Below, in pieces: positions 23,775 to 34,140 of a stretch of DNA of 38,379 bases (positions are counted from its first letter, which is position 1; the number at the start of each line of letters is the position of its first letter). The translations under genes were made by a program, and so were the position numbers. Under the pieces are notes generated by a model. That model did not search any database, was not told the DNA's origin, and saw nothing but the letters and a program-made list of their open reading frames with translations. Where the stretch lies: assembly GCA_034698045.1 (NCBI GenBank), contig JAQGAU010000138.1, positions 1 to 38,379 of the forward strand, given 5' to 3'. Origin of the DNA: Paramacrobiotus richtersi. Taxonomy: Eukaryota; Tardigrada; Eutardigrada; Parachela; Macrobiotidae.

Positions 23775-23965
23775 AAAATGTACGTACTTTCACTGCAAGG
23801 CGTAAGCCAGACTCCTCCAGATGGTTATCCGGTTTTATACCCTTTCCTCTTGGTTTCTGCAAAACGTTTTATTTATTTTTACTGGGATGGTTGGTAACTT
23901 GGTGTACTATACGCTGCGTATCGTTTTGTTATTGCCGATGACCTTTTGCTTCTTGTTCTGTTGTT
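23775..23965 (+). repeat. GLUT 3'UTR block joined to the 5' flank of copy D
   Basis: CACTGCAAGGCGTAAGCCAG, ACTCCTCCAGATG and TTTATTTATTTTTACTGGG follow immediately after the upstream region of copy D, as at copy A (10972). No exon 8 precedes it. Confidence 0.7.
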
Positions 23966-24059
23966 TCTGTTGCGGATTCTTTTTTGGATTGATTTGATTG
24001 AGGGTTTATTGAGAAACACATAGATCACTCGCTCATTCGTAATTTATTTAAAAAAGCAT

Positions 24060-24540
24060 AATTTAATTGCAAAATTGTACATCTTCTTATTTTTGAAAAC
24101 GGCCGTAATTTTCAAATTAATCGTATCACTGATGTTGTAGATGGCTAAACAGAACCGTTAAGGCGATATTATATAGATCGAGTTCCTATACACTACGCTA
24201 TTTCCACGTTTATTGGCCGCTGACAAACTTACAGCACCGAATACGCTTGTACGAACTGCATCTGTCTGTCGAAAATGGACAAAGTATTCATTAAAATCGT
24301 ACTGTAATTGTAAATGACAAAAAACCACGAATTTTTCTTAATCTTATCATTTCTTAACTTGCGGTATACTATTTCGCACATACAGATATAGAACGCCAAG
24401 TGGTATGAGCCAGCATGCTACGCTTTTTCACCACAACAGAGAATTTAACCTTTCGCACCGGAGACGAAAAATAAAGTGCATAAACCACAGTTAATAAGTG
24501 CGTACTCCAAATAATATCGCAAAAAATATTTGAAAATTAA
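24060..24540 (-). repeat. Remnant of the minus-strand gene's last intron
   Basis: Sequence resembling the last intron of A-D: GGCTAAACAGAACCG, a CACTACG motif, GGCCGCTGACAAA, an AACTGCATCTGTCTGTC stretch and TTATCATTTCTTAAC. No exon of the minus-strand gene is attached. It precedes the next GLUT exon 8 copy. Confidence 0.55.
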
Positions 24541-24633
24541 ACTAAAAATCTTTGTGGTTCAGGTATGTAACAGATCTTCTGTCACTGTCGACGTATGGTC
24601 ACGCAATCAACAACAGAATTGCTGTTATTGTAG

Positions 24634-24771
24634 GCCGCCATCAAGGAATATACCTTCCTTGTCTTTGTTATACTGATCGTGCTCTTTGTGGTGTACACAT
24701 GGTACAAATGGCCGGAAACGAAAGGCAAGCCCATCGAGGAGATCCTGGCCGAACTAATTCAAAACCTGTAA
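24634..24771 (+). CDS. Duplicate GLUT exon 8, intact with stop
   Basis: Acceptor TTGTAG, 138 nt and TAA as in the founder exon. It reads [18 protein letters not shown], then TWYKWPETKGKPIEEI and QNL stop. PETKG is kept, with changes such as Val to Trp before Pro and Gln to Leu near the end. Splice phase matches the exon 7 donor, so it could act as a third alternative terminal exon, about 18 kb downstream of exon 7. No exon 7 copy lies directly upstream. Whether it is transcribed is unknown. Confidence 0.75.
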   Translation, partial: AAIKEYTFLVFVILIVLFVVYTWYKWPETKGKPIEEILAELIQNL

Positions 24772-24852
24772 ACTGTATCTTACATCATGGACGGAAAAAT
24801 GTACTTTCACAACAAGCAAGACTCCACCCTAGATGCTACTCCCCGTTTTATA

Positions 24853-25124
24853 CTGTATTCCCGAGCCCATTTGTCCATTAATTTTACAGTCTGGCCAGAG
24901 GTGAGTGTACATGTGGCGCGGTGTGAGTGCGGTGTGAGTGACGTCACCCCTCTCTGAGCCTATGGCTCTCGCTGCCACATACATTCACCGAGTCACCATA
25001 TTTACACTCACCACTGCCATAGTACGACTGAATCAAGAGATAGCGCATCTCTTAAAATCCCTTCAGTGCCACTATGCCACTGCCCAGACTGTAAAAAGAA
25101 TGGAGAAATTGCCCGGGAATACAG
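24853..25124. mobile_element. MITE, 272 bp, TA target duplication
   Basis: About 50-bp imperfect terminal inverted repeats. The left begins CTGTATTCCCG and contains TTTTACAGTCTGG; the right ends with the complement, CGGGAATACAG. It is flanked by TA on both sides (24851-24852, 25125-25126), as in Tc1/mariner-type elements. No transposase is present. It sits inside a GLUT 3'UTR block, after GTTTTATAC of the repeat, so it inserted after that copy formed. Confidence 0.8.
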
Positions 25125-25289
25125 TACCTTTATGGTTGCTGTAAGATGCAGTATTGTAGCGTTTCGTTTGTTGCTGATGACCTTTTGCTTTTTTTTCTGT
25201 TGTTTTCTGTTTGCGGATTGTTTCTTAACATCACAGAATGGTCGCTTGACGGTGCATGATGTGTTGGTCCGTTTAGATTTCCTGAATTA

Positions 25290-27046
25290 ATCGTAAAAAA
25301 AAGACTGGAAATGAACGGCATAGTATACGTAGACATAATACGTGCAAGTGTTGGGTCGCGCTAGCGCGCAACCCATTCGTGTTTGAAATGTTGGAGGTTC
25401 TTAAAATGTATGAATTGCAGATTCTGGACTTATGGTTATAGCGCTGGTACTGGCGATTTATTGATTTTGTGATTTGCTACACGTACATATACACCAGGCT
25501 AAAAGCGCCTGGTATACTGTAGAATATTTTGTTGTTTCTTCATGTGGTACATACCCTTCCATACTTTCTACACCATAATATATTATGGTACATTAATACA
25601 TATATCGATAGTTTTACTTATTATTTGAAATTTATCCGTAAAACTTTAAGAAATACTAAACCTTATATGCGTGGGTCACTTCAATTGCCTGATATTTTTT
25701 ATATCAGATCACGCAAAAACGATCAGCGCAAAAGATCACTGACCGATTTTGTACTGATCATTTTTGCGCGAATACAGTACTGTTTTCTGTATGTTTAAAA
25801 ACCGTTGCTAAGCTTCTTTCTGTGCAGAGAAAGTCAGCATTTTTACCGTATATTATTATTGCAACCATAGTGCACTTTTTCATGCTGTAGTGTGTTATTT
25901 TATCGGATTGCATTGCTAGCACAGGCGGACTGTTGGTGCTAATTCCCAAACGTTTAAGAATTTCCAAACCATGTTTACTACACATAACGATCGTTGCTCA
26001 ATAAATTGTTAATCAACATCCATAAAGAATTAAATTTTACTTTAATCTGAACTTCACATCCTATGCAAACGTAATTTTGAGTAATAGGCGCTCCCCTCGG
26101 TATTAAAAAAGCATGTTCGTAATGTCCTGCACATAGTTTCCCCGTTCCGCTTATATGAAAATATCTGTCGGTTTGATAACGGTTCAAGTATGTTTTTGCC
26201 CATTGGCTTGACCGAATGTTAAATGAATTACTACGTATACGCCACCTGTAAGCACTGTTTCTAAAAACTTTAAAACTCGCTAAAAAATTTCAAATCTGGA
26301 ATTTTTGCAAAAACTCTCCGTACTGCACACCCTTGACCAAGTGCCTTGAGGTAAGAATTGACTGTACTCTTATAAACTGTAAGACAAAAATGGAGTTTGA
26401 AACGGCAGAATCCGAGATGTAGAAATGTATGAATCTGGAGATACGGAACTACATGTTTGTGTCGAGGCAACATTGAGCAGGGCAGGAGAGCCTGGAAACA
26501 GCAACATTTGTAAGGTCACTCTTGAATTACTGTATGAAACGTATCCATTTTGAAGACAGTTACAAGAACAGTGTACAATTTCTGATTGTGGCTTGACTTC
26601 GCTGTTCGATGTGGATTGTTTGCCGGATTCTGTTCATGACTTCTGCGGCCTGCTTGTACTGGATTAATAATGAAAGTACTAACAAAGGGCGGTTAGAAAA
26701 AAAGTGTAGACTAATTTACAGTAATTTTGGTATCGCTCGAGACACATTCGCCATAAAGCTAACTCATTGGGAAGCTTTTGGCCAACTACTGTAGCCACGA
26801 CACTACGACTTTATCTACCGTTTTCGGGTAACCACATTCCACTTGCAGTTTGTTGCGCGTGAATTGTCTATTCCCCCTCTTGGAAAACATGTTTGATAGT
26901 GGCTTTTCTTTTTATAATAATGGCTTTCAATTTAACATCGATTTCCGTTGCGTTGATGGCATCAGTCATTGCTGTCAGCTTTCACAGGTCAATTTTTTTT
27001 ACCGGTGTTTCGTAATTTTCATATTATATGCCGTTAACTCAGCAAC
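25290..27046. other. Gene-poor stretch with hairpins
   Basis: No coding exon supported. Inverted repeats: a near-palindrome around CGCGCTAGCGCG at 25357-25368 flanked by TTGGGT and ACCCA; ACCAGGC/GCCTGGT at 25493-25513; and a 16-17 bp stem (ACGCAAAAACGATCAG against CTGATCATTTTTGCGCG) at 25711-25770. The 17-bp motif occurs at 26792-26808. Confidence 0.5.
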
Positions 27047-27416
27047 GCCCACCGATGCCAATTTGGCACCATAGCGCCACTTGTTTTTTCCGACTGTTAG
27101 AGCATAAGAATGTTACCTTTTGCGATTGAAATATGAAACAGAGACACTTATAAGTAGTTTAAAAATCACCATGCATTTCTGGGAGCTACAGTGTCTTTCC
27201 GAGAGAGCACCAAACTTGGCCAATTTGGAGCGTTGAGGGCTCCTAGAGGTCTACGCTGTGCTGCTCTGCTTTGCGCGATGATATAATTTGAAGATAAAAC
27301 ACACAGAATCTCCACATGAAACTTTATTATAAAACACTTGATAATTACCAAAACAACCAAGCCATCAGAAGCTGGAGTCATCCAAAAATTTTGATGCCAA
27401 ATTGGCATCGGTGGGC
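27047..27416. mobile_element. 370-bp inverted-repeat element (non-autonomous DNA transposon-like)
   Basis: The left end GCCCACCGATGCCAATTTGG (CA follows) is mirrored exactly over 22 bp by the right end at 27395-27416. The repeat contains the near-palindrome GATGCCAATTTGGCATC. No transposase and no clear target-site duplication are visible. A third, left-oriented copy of the end lies at 28262-28283. Confidence 0.65.
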
Positions 27417-28261
27417 ATGGACCGTTTTAATTAATTTTCATTTCATTTTTTTAATAAAACAGCAGGCAACGTAAAGCATCACGACAAAGTACTGTCCGAC
27501 GCAGTTTTTTCAGGGCTATCGACTAGCGCTGTTCAAGCGGTCACCAAAATGACCACTGGTCAGCGAGACCAGTGACCATCGGAAAATGATGAGTCACCAT
27601 TTGTCCCTTGTCCGTTATATATCTTGTTGCTTTACTTACAGAAAAAAACCTATCTTGACCGTTGATGGTTATACCTGGCTTTAGCAGATGTCTAATTTCA
27701 GCTGTACCAGCGTAGTTTGCACAGAATGTGCCATATATAGCTCTTTCGCGCTGCTTTTCGGACCGTGGTCGATAACCCTGACCGCGCAAGGGTCATTCCA
27801 TATCGAACTACTTCCGCAAATGAGCAACGAAGCAACCTGAGCCAGTTTCTTGGTTATTTAGTGAAACCACAGCTCAGTTAAGATAAAAAGCATACCGTGG
27901 AGAAGATTATTACAATACAGAGCATCCGGAACATATCCCGGTATTCTTGTAGTGGCCAGTTCTGCAGTCTACTAAGCGAAGAACGGTACCCTATTGTATT
28001 TTCTATACTGGGAAAGTCATCTGAAGTTGAAAAATGTCGGGAGCTTGCTTTTGACACCAAGAAAGCCGGTTTTTCGAATGATTTTGCTCACAAAATAAAA
28101 AATCGTTTTTGCAACTGCCCATTGGTCATTCGGATGACCACCGGGTATAGTCCAATGGACAGCCCTAGCAAAACTGACCATAACCAGCGCTCTAAAGAAT
28201 GACAGACATTCGTAGCGCATTTTAAAAAAAATAAGGTTTAGCTTCGTGAAATTGGGTTCAT
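27417..28261. other. Unassigned stretch with GGTCA/TGACC inverted repeats
   Basis: Reading frames on both strands lack any family motif I recognise. Palindromic TGACC/GGTCA arrangements occur at 27550-27562 (TGACCACTGGTCA) and 28122-28139 (TGGTCATTCGGATGACCA), with another just outside at 28298-28312. Confidence 0.4.
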
Positions 28262-28283
28262 GCCCACCGATGCCAGTTTGGCA
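28262..28283 (+). repeat. Solo terminal repeat of the 370-bp element
   Basis: GCCCACCGATGCCAGTTTGG followed by CA differs at one base from the left end at 27047. No matching right end was found downstream, so it is a broken second copy or a solo end. Confidence 0.6.
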
Positions 28284-28669
28284 CCGTACTGCCCTCGCTG
28301 ACCTATGGTCAGAAAAAATAGCAAATATTCACGGTTTCTTAATTGAATTTTTTGATCGGTAAATCCAAGTTTTGGAGGCGAAATTCGCACTCCTTCTGGT
28401 ACCAAACGGTCATGGGTTAAGAGAAAATTCTGTTGTTGATACATATTGGTAATTCCGTGTGTGATACATGTACCACAGCAACCTTCATATGGAACTTAAT
28501 TTCTTTTTGAATTGTTTCACTGTCTGAACATCTTTGCGCTTTTTTGTCAATAAGTAGCAAATGTAATAAAATATTATCGCTCTAGTTGTTCAATACGAAA
28601 AAAACGGAACGTTCTCGCGTGGACTTCTTTACTGTGCACAACTTGGACAAAACCTATTGTCTCTAAAAC
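28284..28669. other. Non-coding stretch, no feature identified
   Basis: No supported exon. It starts with a CTGACC-TAT-GGTCAG palindrome at 28298-28312. Array-derived spacer sequence resumes at about 28670. Confidence 0.4.
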
Positions 28670-29041
28670 TATGAAGGTGGTTGCCGGTTACGAGACGATT
28701 GCCAACTGTGATTTCGTACCGATACGCGATACTTCCGCAGACTTAGAGAAGTATCCAATTTAATCTCCTGCAACTCGTTGCACTTTCTTCCATCCTTTTC
28801 GGCAACAAAAACGGAATATTCTGCTACATAACAACGAAAATCTCCAGTATACTGTGTACACGATACGAACTTGGCCGCCCGCGAGACAACGTCATACAAT
28901 CAGCTAAAGACGAAAATTTCGTACGGAACACTGTGCAAAGAGTATTTCAGAAGAACACCCAAGATCTACGACAAGAATCATAAGAACAACGTCGCCGAAT
29001 ACAACTCGGCCATTTCCGGTGTCGAATCGTCTGCGGACGCT

Positions 29042-29213
29042 TCAAACGCTCGTATCAGCCGGCCGGTTCGTTTCTAAAGGTTTTCCATCTGATTTGGCCA
29101 ATTTGACTTCCCGTTGGAAGTACGCATTATATTGTTATGATGGCCATCATCCGCTCATCGACCACAGCTTGTCACCGGACATCCATTTGGCGTTTTGTCG
29201 GTTATCTCGGTGA
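29042..29213 (-). pseudogene. Copy E: last exon only, damaged
   Basis: Recognisable by CAAATGGATGTCCGGTGACA on the minus strand, a central ATGATGGCC and the CGTTTGA stop region. Against D it is 172 instead of 178 nt, with deletions in the GRRVRMM segment that shift the frame. The acceptor region reads TTAG|TCACC. A stretch of last intron continues to about 29600, then the array jumps to distal GLUT 3'UTR sequence. No Tudor-like or upstream exons are present. Confidence 0.75.
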
Positions 29214-29764
29214 CTAACACATACTTTCATTTTAAACGCATCTGGAAAGGTACTTCGGTCATTTTAATCAAAGAAAATATTAAAGATCGTAAGAAACGCA
29301 ATCATAGACAGTGCGGTCGATTCGAAGTATTTTAAACGATGCACAACGTCAAGATTACCAAGATTGGCGACATTTAACAGTTCTCAATCTAAAATTCTGA
29401 TAATCTAATATTCCAACTGTACAATTTTCATTCTGATCTAGAATTGTAGTGTATTTTCAGCAAAAATGTAATACCACCAATACCTGCACAAACTGTTCCT
29501 ACATGGCTGGCTAAACAAGAGCATACAAAGAGATGGAGCTCGTGCCACCGCACTACGGTTTTCAACGTTTTAGCTAGTGACAAAATTTAACACAAAAAGC
29601 TCAGTAAGCGATTACTACTTTAAGAGCTTTAAATTCACACATTTAAGTACTTTAGTATGAGTAAGACATGCGAAATGAATTTGTTATTTATGAGAAAGTA
29701 TGGTTCAAAAACGATAGGGTTTCAGAACTCGTGAAGTAGAACATGCCTGTCAAATTACTGCCAT

Positions 29765-29850
29765 AATAAAGTGAGTATCAGTGCATGTTTGGTTATTGGT
29801 GTATTGTGCGGATTGGATTTCCCTGAACTATATGCGAGGAAAAAAATTGG
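29765..29850 (+). repeat. Distal fragment of GLUT 3'UTR block
   Basis: TATCAGTGCATGTTTGGTTA, TTGGTGTATTGTGCGG and ATTTCCCTGAACT match the far end of the 3'UTR block (compare 7855-7910). The proximal part is missing here. Confidence 0.6.
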
Positions 29851-30769
29851 GAATGCGTTTTACTGACTGGAAAAAAAAACTCGGAACCGCAGAACTCCGT
29901 CGACACAGTCAAATTTCTTGCAACAGAAAATTTAGTTTTCAGACAGATCAAAGTTTTTAAAGGTCATTCTCGATTGCCTGTGGACAATGTATACCCATAC
30001 TCATCTTAGAAAGGGATACGTAACCGAAGGAAGTAATTTATATAGCGGCTTTACTAAAGTCCTCGGACTGGATTGTTTTTTTGTGTATCCCTGTATGTGG
30101 CGACGTTATTGTTGTTGCTCATGAGTCATGACGTTTTTGATTTTGCTTTCTGTTTTGATCACATTCATTTAAAGAACTGAGCCTTTTATAAGAAGTATAG
30201 AGAGAGTTACAGTGCTTAATTTTTGGTATGACAAAACATGTTTGCGGTAAAGCTGTGTCAAGGCTCAATGCACACTCAGTTAGCCTTTGTACTACGATTT
30301 TTCCCATACCTTACCAAACCATCCCTTTTCAAGTCAGTGCAGTTTACTGCGATTACCGTCATTAATGTCTTCCTCGCCGTTCTTACTTTACAGTAACGAG
30401 ATGTATGCAAATAAGTTATAAATTTTACGAAATACCATAGCGATAACGAAACAGAACGATGAGATCCATTGGATGTAAACATCTTTTGCTATTGATTGCA
30501 CTGTCTTCCGTACTTTTCGACAACAAAAAACGTAATATTTCTGCTAACAACAAAAATCTCCAATATACTGTGTATATAATACAAACTAGCCGGCGGCCCG
30601 GCCGAGACCACAAGTATGTACAAAACAGTTAAAAGCGAAAAAACTTCGTACAGAATACTGTACACAAGAGTATTTCAGCGGAAAACGTAAGATCTTTGAG
30701 AAGAATCATAAAAACAACGTTGGCTAACATAACTCGACCAGTACCAACACAGAATCGTCCAGGTACGCT

Positions 30770-33012
30770 TCAAACGGTCGTATCACCCGGCTGGCTCGGT
30801 TGTACAGGTTTTCCGACTGATATGGCCAAGTTGACTTCCCGCTGGAAGTGCGCATTGTCCCCATTGACCATCATCCGCACGCGGCGTCCATCGAGCCACA
30901 GCTTGTCACCGGACATCCATTTGGGTTTCGGTCGGTAATCTCGATAACTGTAACACATATTTTCATTTTTTAGCACATCAACAAAGTTACTTCGGTAGTT
31001 TCAATCAAAGGAAATACCAAAGATCGCAAGAAAACATGATGATCAACAGTCTAGACATGTTAGACGGCGAAAAACTTAAAGTTTGCAACGGAAAACGACC
31101 TCTTAGAGTTGCGACGAATAATTAATCCCGGAACTGGTTTCTGTGTGTTATTCTGTGTTACAAACACAGAAATCACAGCAGGTCATTTGGCGATCCTTCT
31201 GTCAGGTGATTATTCGCGCTTTAATGCAACATCAAAAAAGCGGATGATATTCCACCGTCTAACTGTTGACAAAGCATTTTTCAGCAAAGCATTTGGCTAA
31301 ACTATGGCATTCAAAACGCCCAGTTAGTGCCACCACACTACGGTTTTTCCACGCCTTAGCCGCTGACAAACACTAGTCTTATCTGTCAGAAATAAAAGCT
31401 TTATCTATTAAAATCATGTTGTAATTGTAGTTTGCCAAAAACAGTTCAAATGACCATAACAATCTTATTAATATTTAGCTTGCAGTACACTGCTTCAAAT
31501 GCCTATACTCAGAACCCATCCCATTGTGAGAAGTATCTGACGTAGCCAGCACACTACACTTTTTTACAGCAGCAAAGACTACAGCTGTTTTGCAAGTCAG
31601 TTCACAAGAGACTTTCCAAAATGTAATAAATTTAACTTCCTGTTTATGGCGATCATAATACGCATGATAACTACTTTTACACCTGCCGACCACAATCAAT
31701 AAGCACGGAAAATATCGTTCGCAAAAAAACACATTTGTAAGGGATCTACTTTGACGTATGGGGCCAACAAGTTGCAAACAAACTGATTAACGTATAATCT
31801 TACCACTGCTTTTCCAGCAAGCAAGTTTTGTTATTTCGCGCAGCTATCATCCTTTCAAAACTGTTAGAAATCTAACCCGAGTTGGCGCTGATTTGATACA
31901 AGTTAATATGCTCAACAACATCATCCAGTCGACAAACAATAATTTACTAGTACAATCGCTACTTACCGATCTTTGAATTCCACCCAGTACCACAGTGTCT
32001 GACCCATCAACAATTTCCGGCGAATTTGTGCCTTCAGCCAAAACGGGCGCCCATTGATTCGGGGCAGATTGGCCACGACGTACACCAAGTCTCCTGCAGA
32101 AAACTCCACTCAAAACACAAGAAAGACGCCGACTCAGAACGTTCATTTCATGACCACTTTTTTAACACACCAAATGTACTTTACGAGAGTCTGGCGCCGA
32201 CTTGTTTAGTTTGTTGATAAAACAACACGTACCAGTCATGTACTGCCAGGAGCACTTCATAACTTCATACGCTGGATTGGCTACTTTCTGACTCGATGTC
32301 GATGCTTTAAGCACTTGAACGGGAAGATTCTTGTCCGCACTGATGAGCTCCTCCTCCTCATCCACGTCCATAAACTCGTACACATCCAGTGACTTGCGGA
32401 TGGCAGTGTTTTGTTGGGTAGCATCTTCCACTGCGGTCACAATCTGGACAGAAACCTGGACAAATCTCAAGTGAATTTCGATGCAAGGCGACAGAGAAGA
32501 TCAGTATAATAGTATAACGATTGTTTGCTTACTTTGTTATCCTTCGTAATCTCGTCACTTCCGCTCTTCTGGCATTCGGGTTCGTCTGAAAACTCCATGA
32601 TTTCAACAGGAGAAGGTATTCTTCCAAATTCATCCCGATTCGTGACCGCCAAGATTTCCATAGGAGAAGGACTTTTATCAGGTACATCTCGATCCGCAAA
32701 CGACATGATTTCAACCGGAGAAGGAGTCCTGATCGTGTTCTGCAACGGCGTCGGAGATTTGAGGGGGAGAGATTCATTCTGTCCGTCTGCGGTGAATGAT
32801 GTTTCTGTGGATGTGTTTAGCTGGTTTCGGTCCTTTAGGAAATGCGAAGCTGAATGGGGGCTTTGACTCTGATCGAAAATGGTGTTACTGCTCTGGCTAA
32901 ACGTCCACACAGGATGTATGGCAAACGAACCGTCACGGGCTGTGTAAAGGGAATCATCGTCGCTGAGTCCTGAAAAACGGCTGGACAGTTGATACCTGGA
33001 TGGAGTACTCAT
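30770..33012 (-). CDS. Copy F: PSP-repeat/Tudor-like protein, 336 aa
   Basis: Four exons, 33012-32533, 32443-32233, 32108-31967 and 30947-30770, sum to 1011 nt with consistent phases. This is probably the basic gene structure. The start MSTPSRYQL has stops just upstream in frame. Exon 1 holds three repeats (RTPSPVEIMSFADRD, PSPMEILAVTNRDE, PSPVEIMEFSDEPE). Exon 2 holds the acidic DVDEEEE stretch and ends YMT. The 142-nt third exon encodes VEFSAGDLVYVV, RPFWLKAQI and WYWVEFKDR, a Tudor/Royal-family-like pattern. The last exon encodes YRDYRPKPKWMSGDKLWLDG and ends PGDTTV. The last intron, 1019 bp, is the longest among the copies. Its 5' flank is shared with B. No family name can be given. Confidence 0.72.
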
Positions 33013-33260
33013 TGCTTAAACTGGAAGATGTTGGTTTTAGTCAGCCAAGTAACGGAAAAGTAATATCAAAAGAAAGAAATGGGAAAACCGCGCACAAACA
33101 GGAATACGGAATCGCAAATGGCGGCAGCGATGGAATGGACTTGACTGACTGCTTCGTGCCAGCAGTGCGCACGGTTTGTGCTGCACGCGCGCTGCCACTT
33201 CGGGCGTTTTCTGATTGGCCTGCCTCGCTGATGGGTGGGCCCAGCACCGGTCCGTCTGTC
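33013..33260 (-). promoter_or_regulatory. Conserved 5' flank of copy F with CCAAT box
   Basis: Shares with B the blocks GACTGACTGC, CTGCCACTTCGGGCGTTTT and GCCTCGCTGATGGG. A CCAAT box on the minus strand is at 33214-33218, about 205 bp before the ATG. The match over a GC-rich region in otherwise AT-rich DNA suggests a promoter or leader; this is inference. Confidence 0.45.
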
Positions 33261-33310
33261 AGTTCACTAGCTGGCTTCTCGGCCGATGAAATCATCGAAG
33301 GAGTGGCTTA

Positions 33311-34039
33311 GATTTTAGTACTTACCAATTTATCGCCAGATAGTGTCTGTTGCGTCACTTTGGCGTGGCCGGTTCATATTCACGCAACAGACGACAAGTT
33401 ATTCGCAGTATCATGAATACCGATAGGTCATCGTGTCACCTAGACGTTTTTGAGCTAACACCTAGCTGTGAAATGGAAATAGCGCAAAAGCAACTCAAAA
33501 TTTCCGGGTCAGTTGAGTGCACCCATGTGACATTGTAATATCGTAACCCGCAAAAATCTGTTTACAGTTTACTAGTATATATCTGTAATGCTGCCCGATA
33601 TTCCAATATGTGGCGACAAAATTTACCATTTTTATCATGACTGCATGTTGCGTGCGTTTCATGGAGTCAATGCACATGCACACGGTCACAAAAGTAATTG
33701 TTCTTTAAAGTAACCTGCCAGATCATTCTAGTATTCATATTTATATCTTGTACCGATTTGTGGTCAGGTATTCGCAAACTTTTCAGCTAGCAAAATGTTC
33801 CAATAAAGTTGCCGATTCCTGGAATTTAAAGGCGGTTCGAAAACCAAAACCAAGTGTCAGTTGTTCCTTTGGCGCAGTAACCATTTCGATGTTGCCAGGA
33901 AGCAGCAAAAATTAGAAAAATTAGAATTTATAACACACGCACTGCTGCGCTAGGTGGAAATGATTTGTGATGGTACTCTGTAATAATTTTTTTCCTCCAT
34001 ATGTAGTATTTCGTTTTTCTTTGAACGCAGGAGAAAACA
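33311..34039. other. Spacer between copy F and the RIIa-like gene
   Basis: No exon supported. An acceptor-like TTTCTTTGAACGCAG ends at 34030, ten bases before the next gene's ATG, so part of this may be a 5'UTR intron. The two gene starts face away from each other (minus and plus), so the region may hold both promoters. Confidence 0.45.
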
Positions 34040-34140
34040 ATGGCGTCATCAGCGAAACTGGGCGACAAACGCGAGACTCCCGAGCTCCTGCCCAAAAATG
34101 TCGAAAAAGCCCTGAAACAGTTTATTTATCATTTTTTAAA
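34040..34140 (+). CDS. RIIa-like gene exon 1, start
   Basis: ATG at 34040, encoding MASSAKLGDKRETPELLPKN and the first helix (ALKQFIYHFLK). Donor GTAAGT at 34141, phase 2. Confidence 0.78.

Larger units (their letters stand above)
6664..33310. repeat. Mosaic tandem array of GLUT 3' end plus minus-strand Tudor-like gene
   Basis: The same ordered blocks recur along about 26 kb. They are GLUT intron 7/exon 8, a GLUT 3'UTR block, a spacer block ending near an AACTAGCCGGCC-like sequence, and a minus-strand gene read from its last exon back to its first. Copies differ in which blocks they keep, so the array grew by several unequal exchanges rather than one clean tandem duplication. Minus-strand gene copies start at about 8883 (A), 13898 (B), 18654 (C), 21106 (D), 29042 (E) and 30770 (F). 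Spacing of neighbouring complete units is about 4.8-5 kb (A to B, B to C). Confidence 0.85.

Noticed and set aside
27541-27789. 82-codon minus-strand frame
   Set aside because: It looks somewhat protein-like, but I recognise no motif and it overlaps palindromic repeats. Not enough to call a gene.
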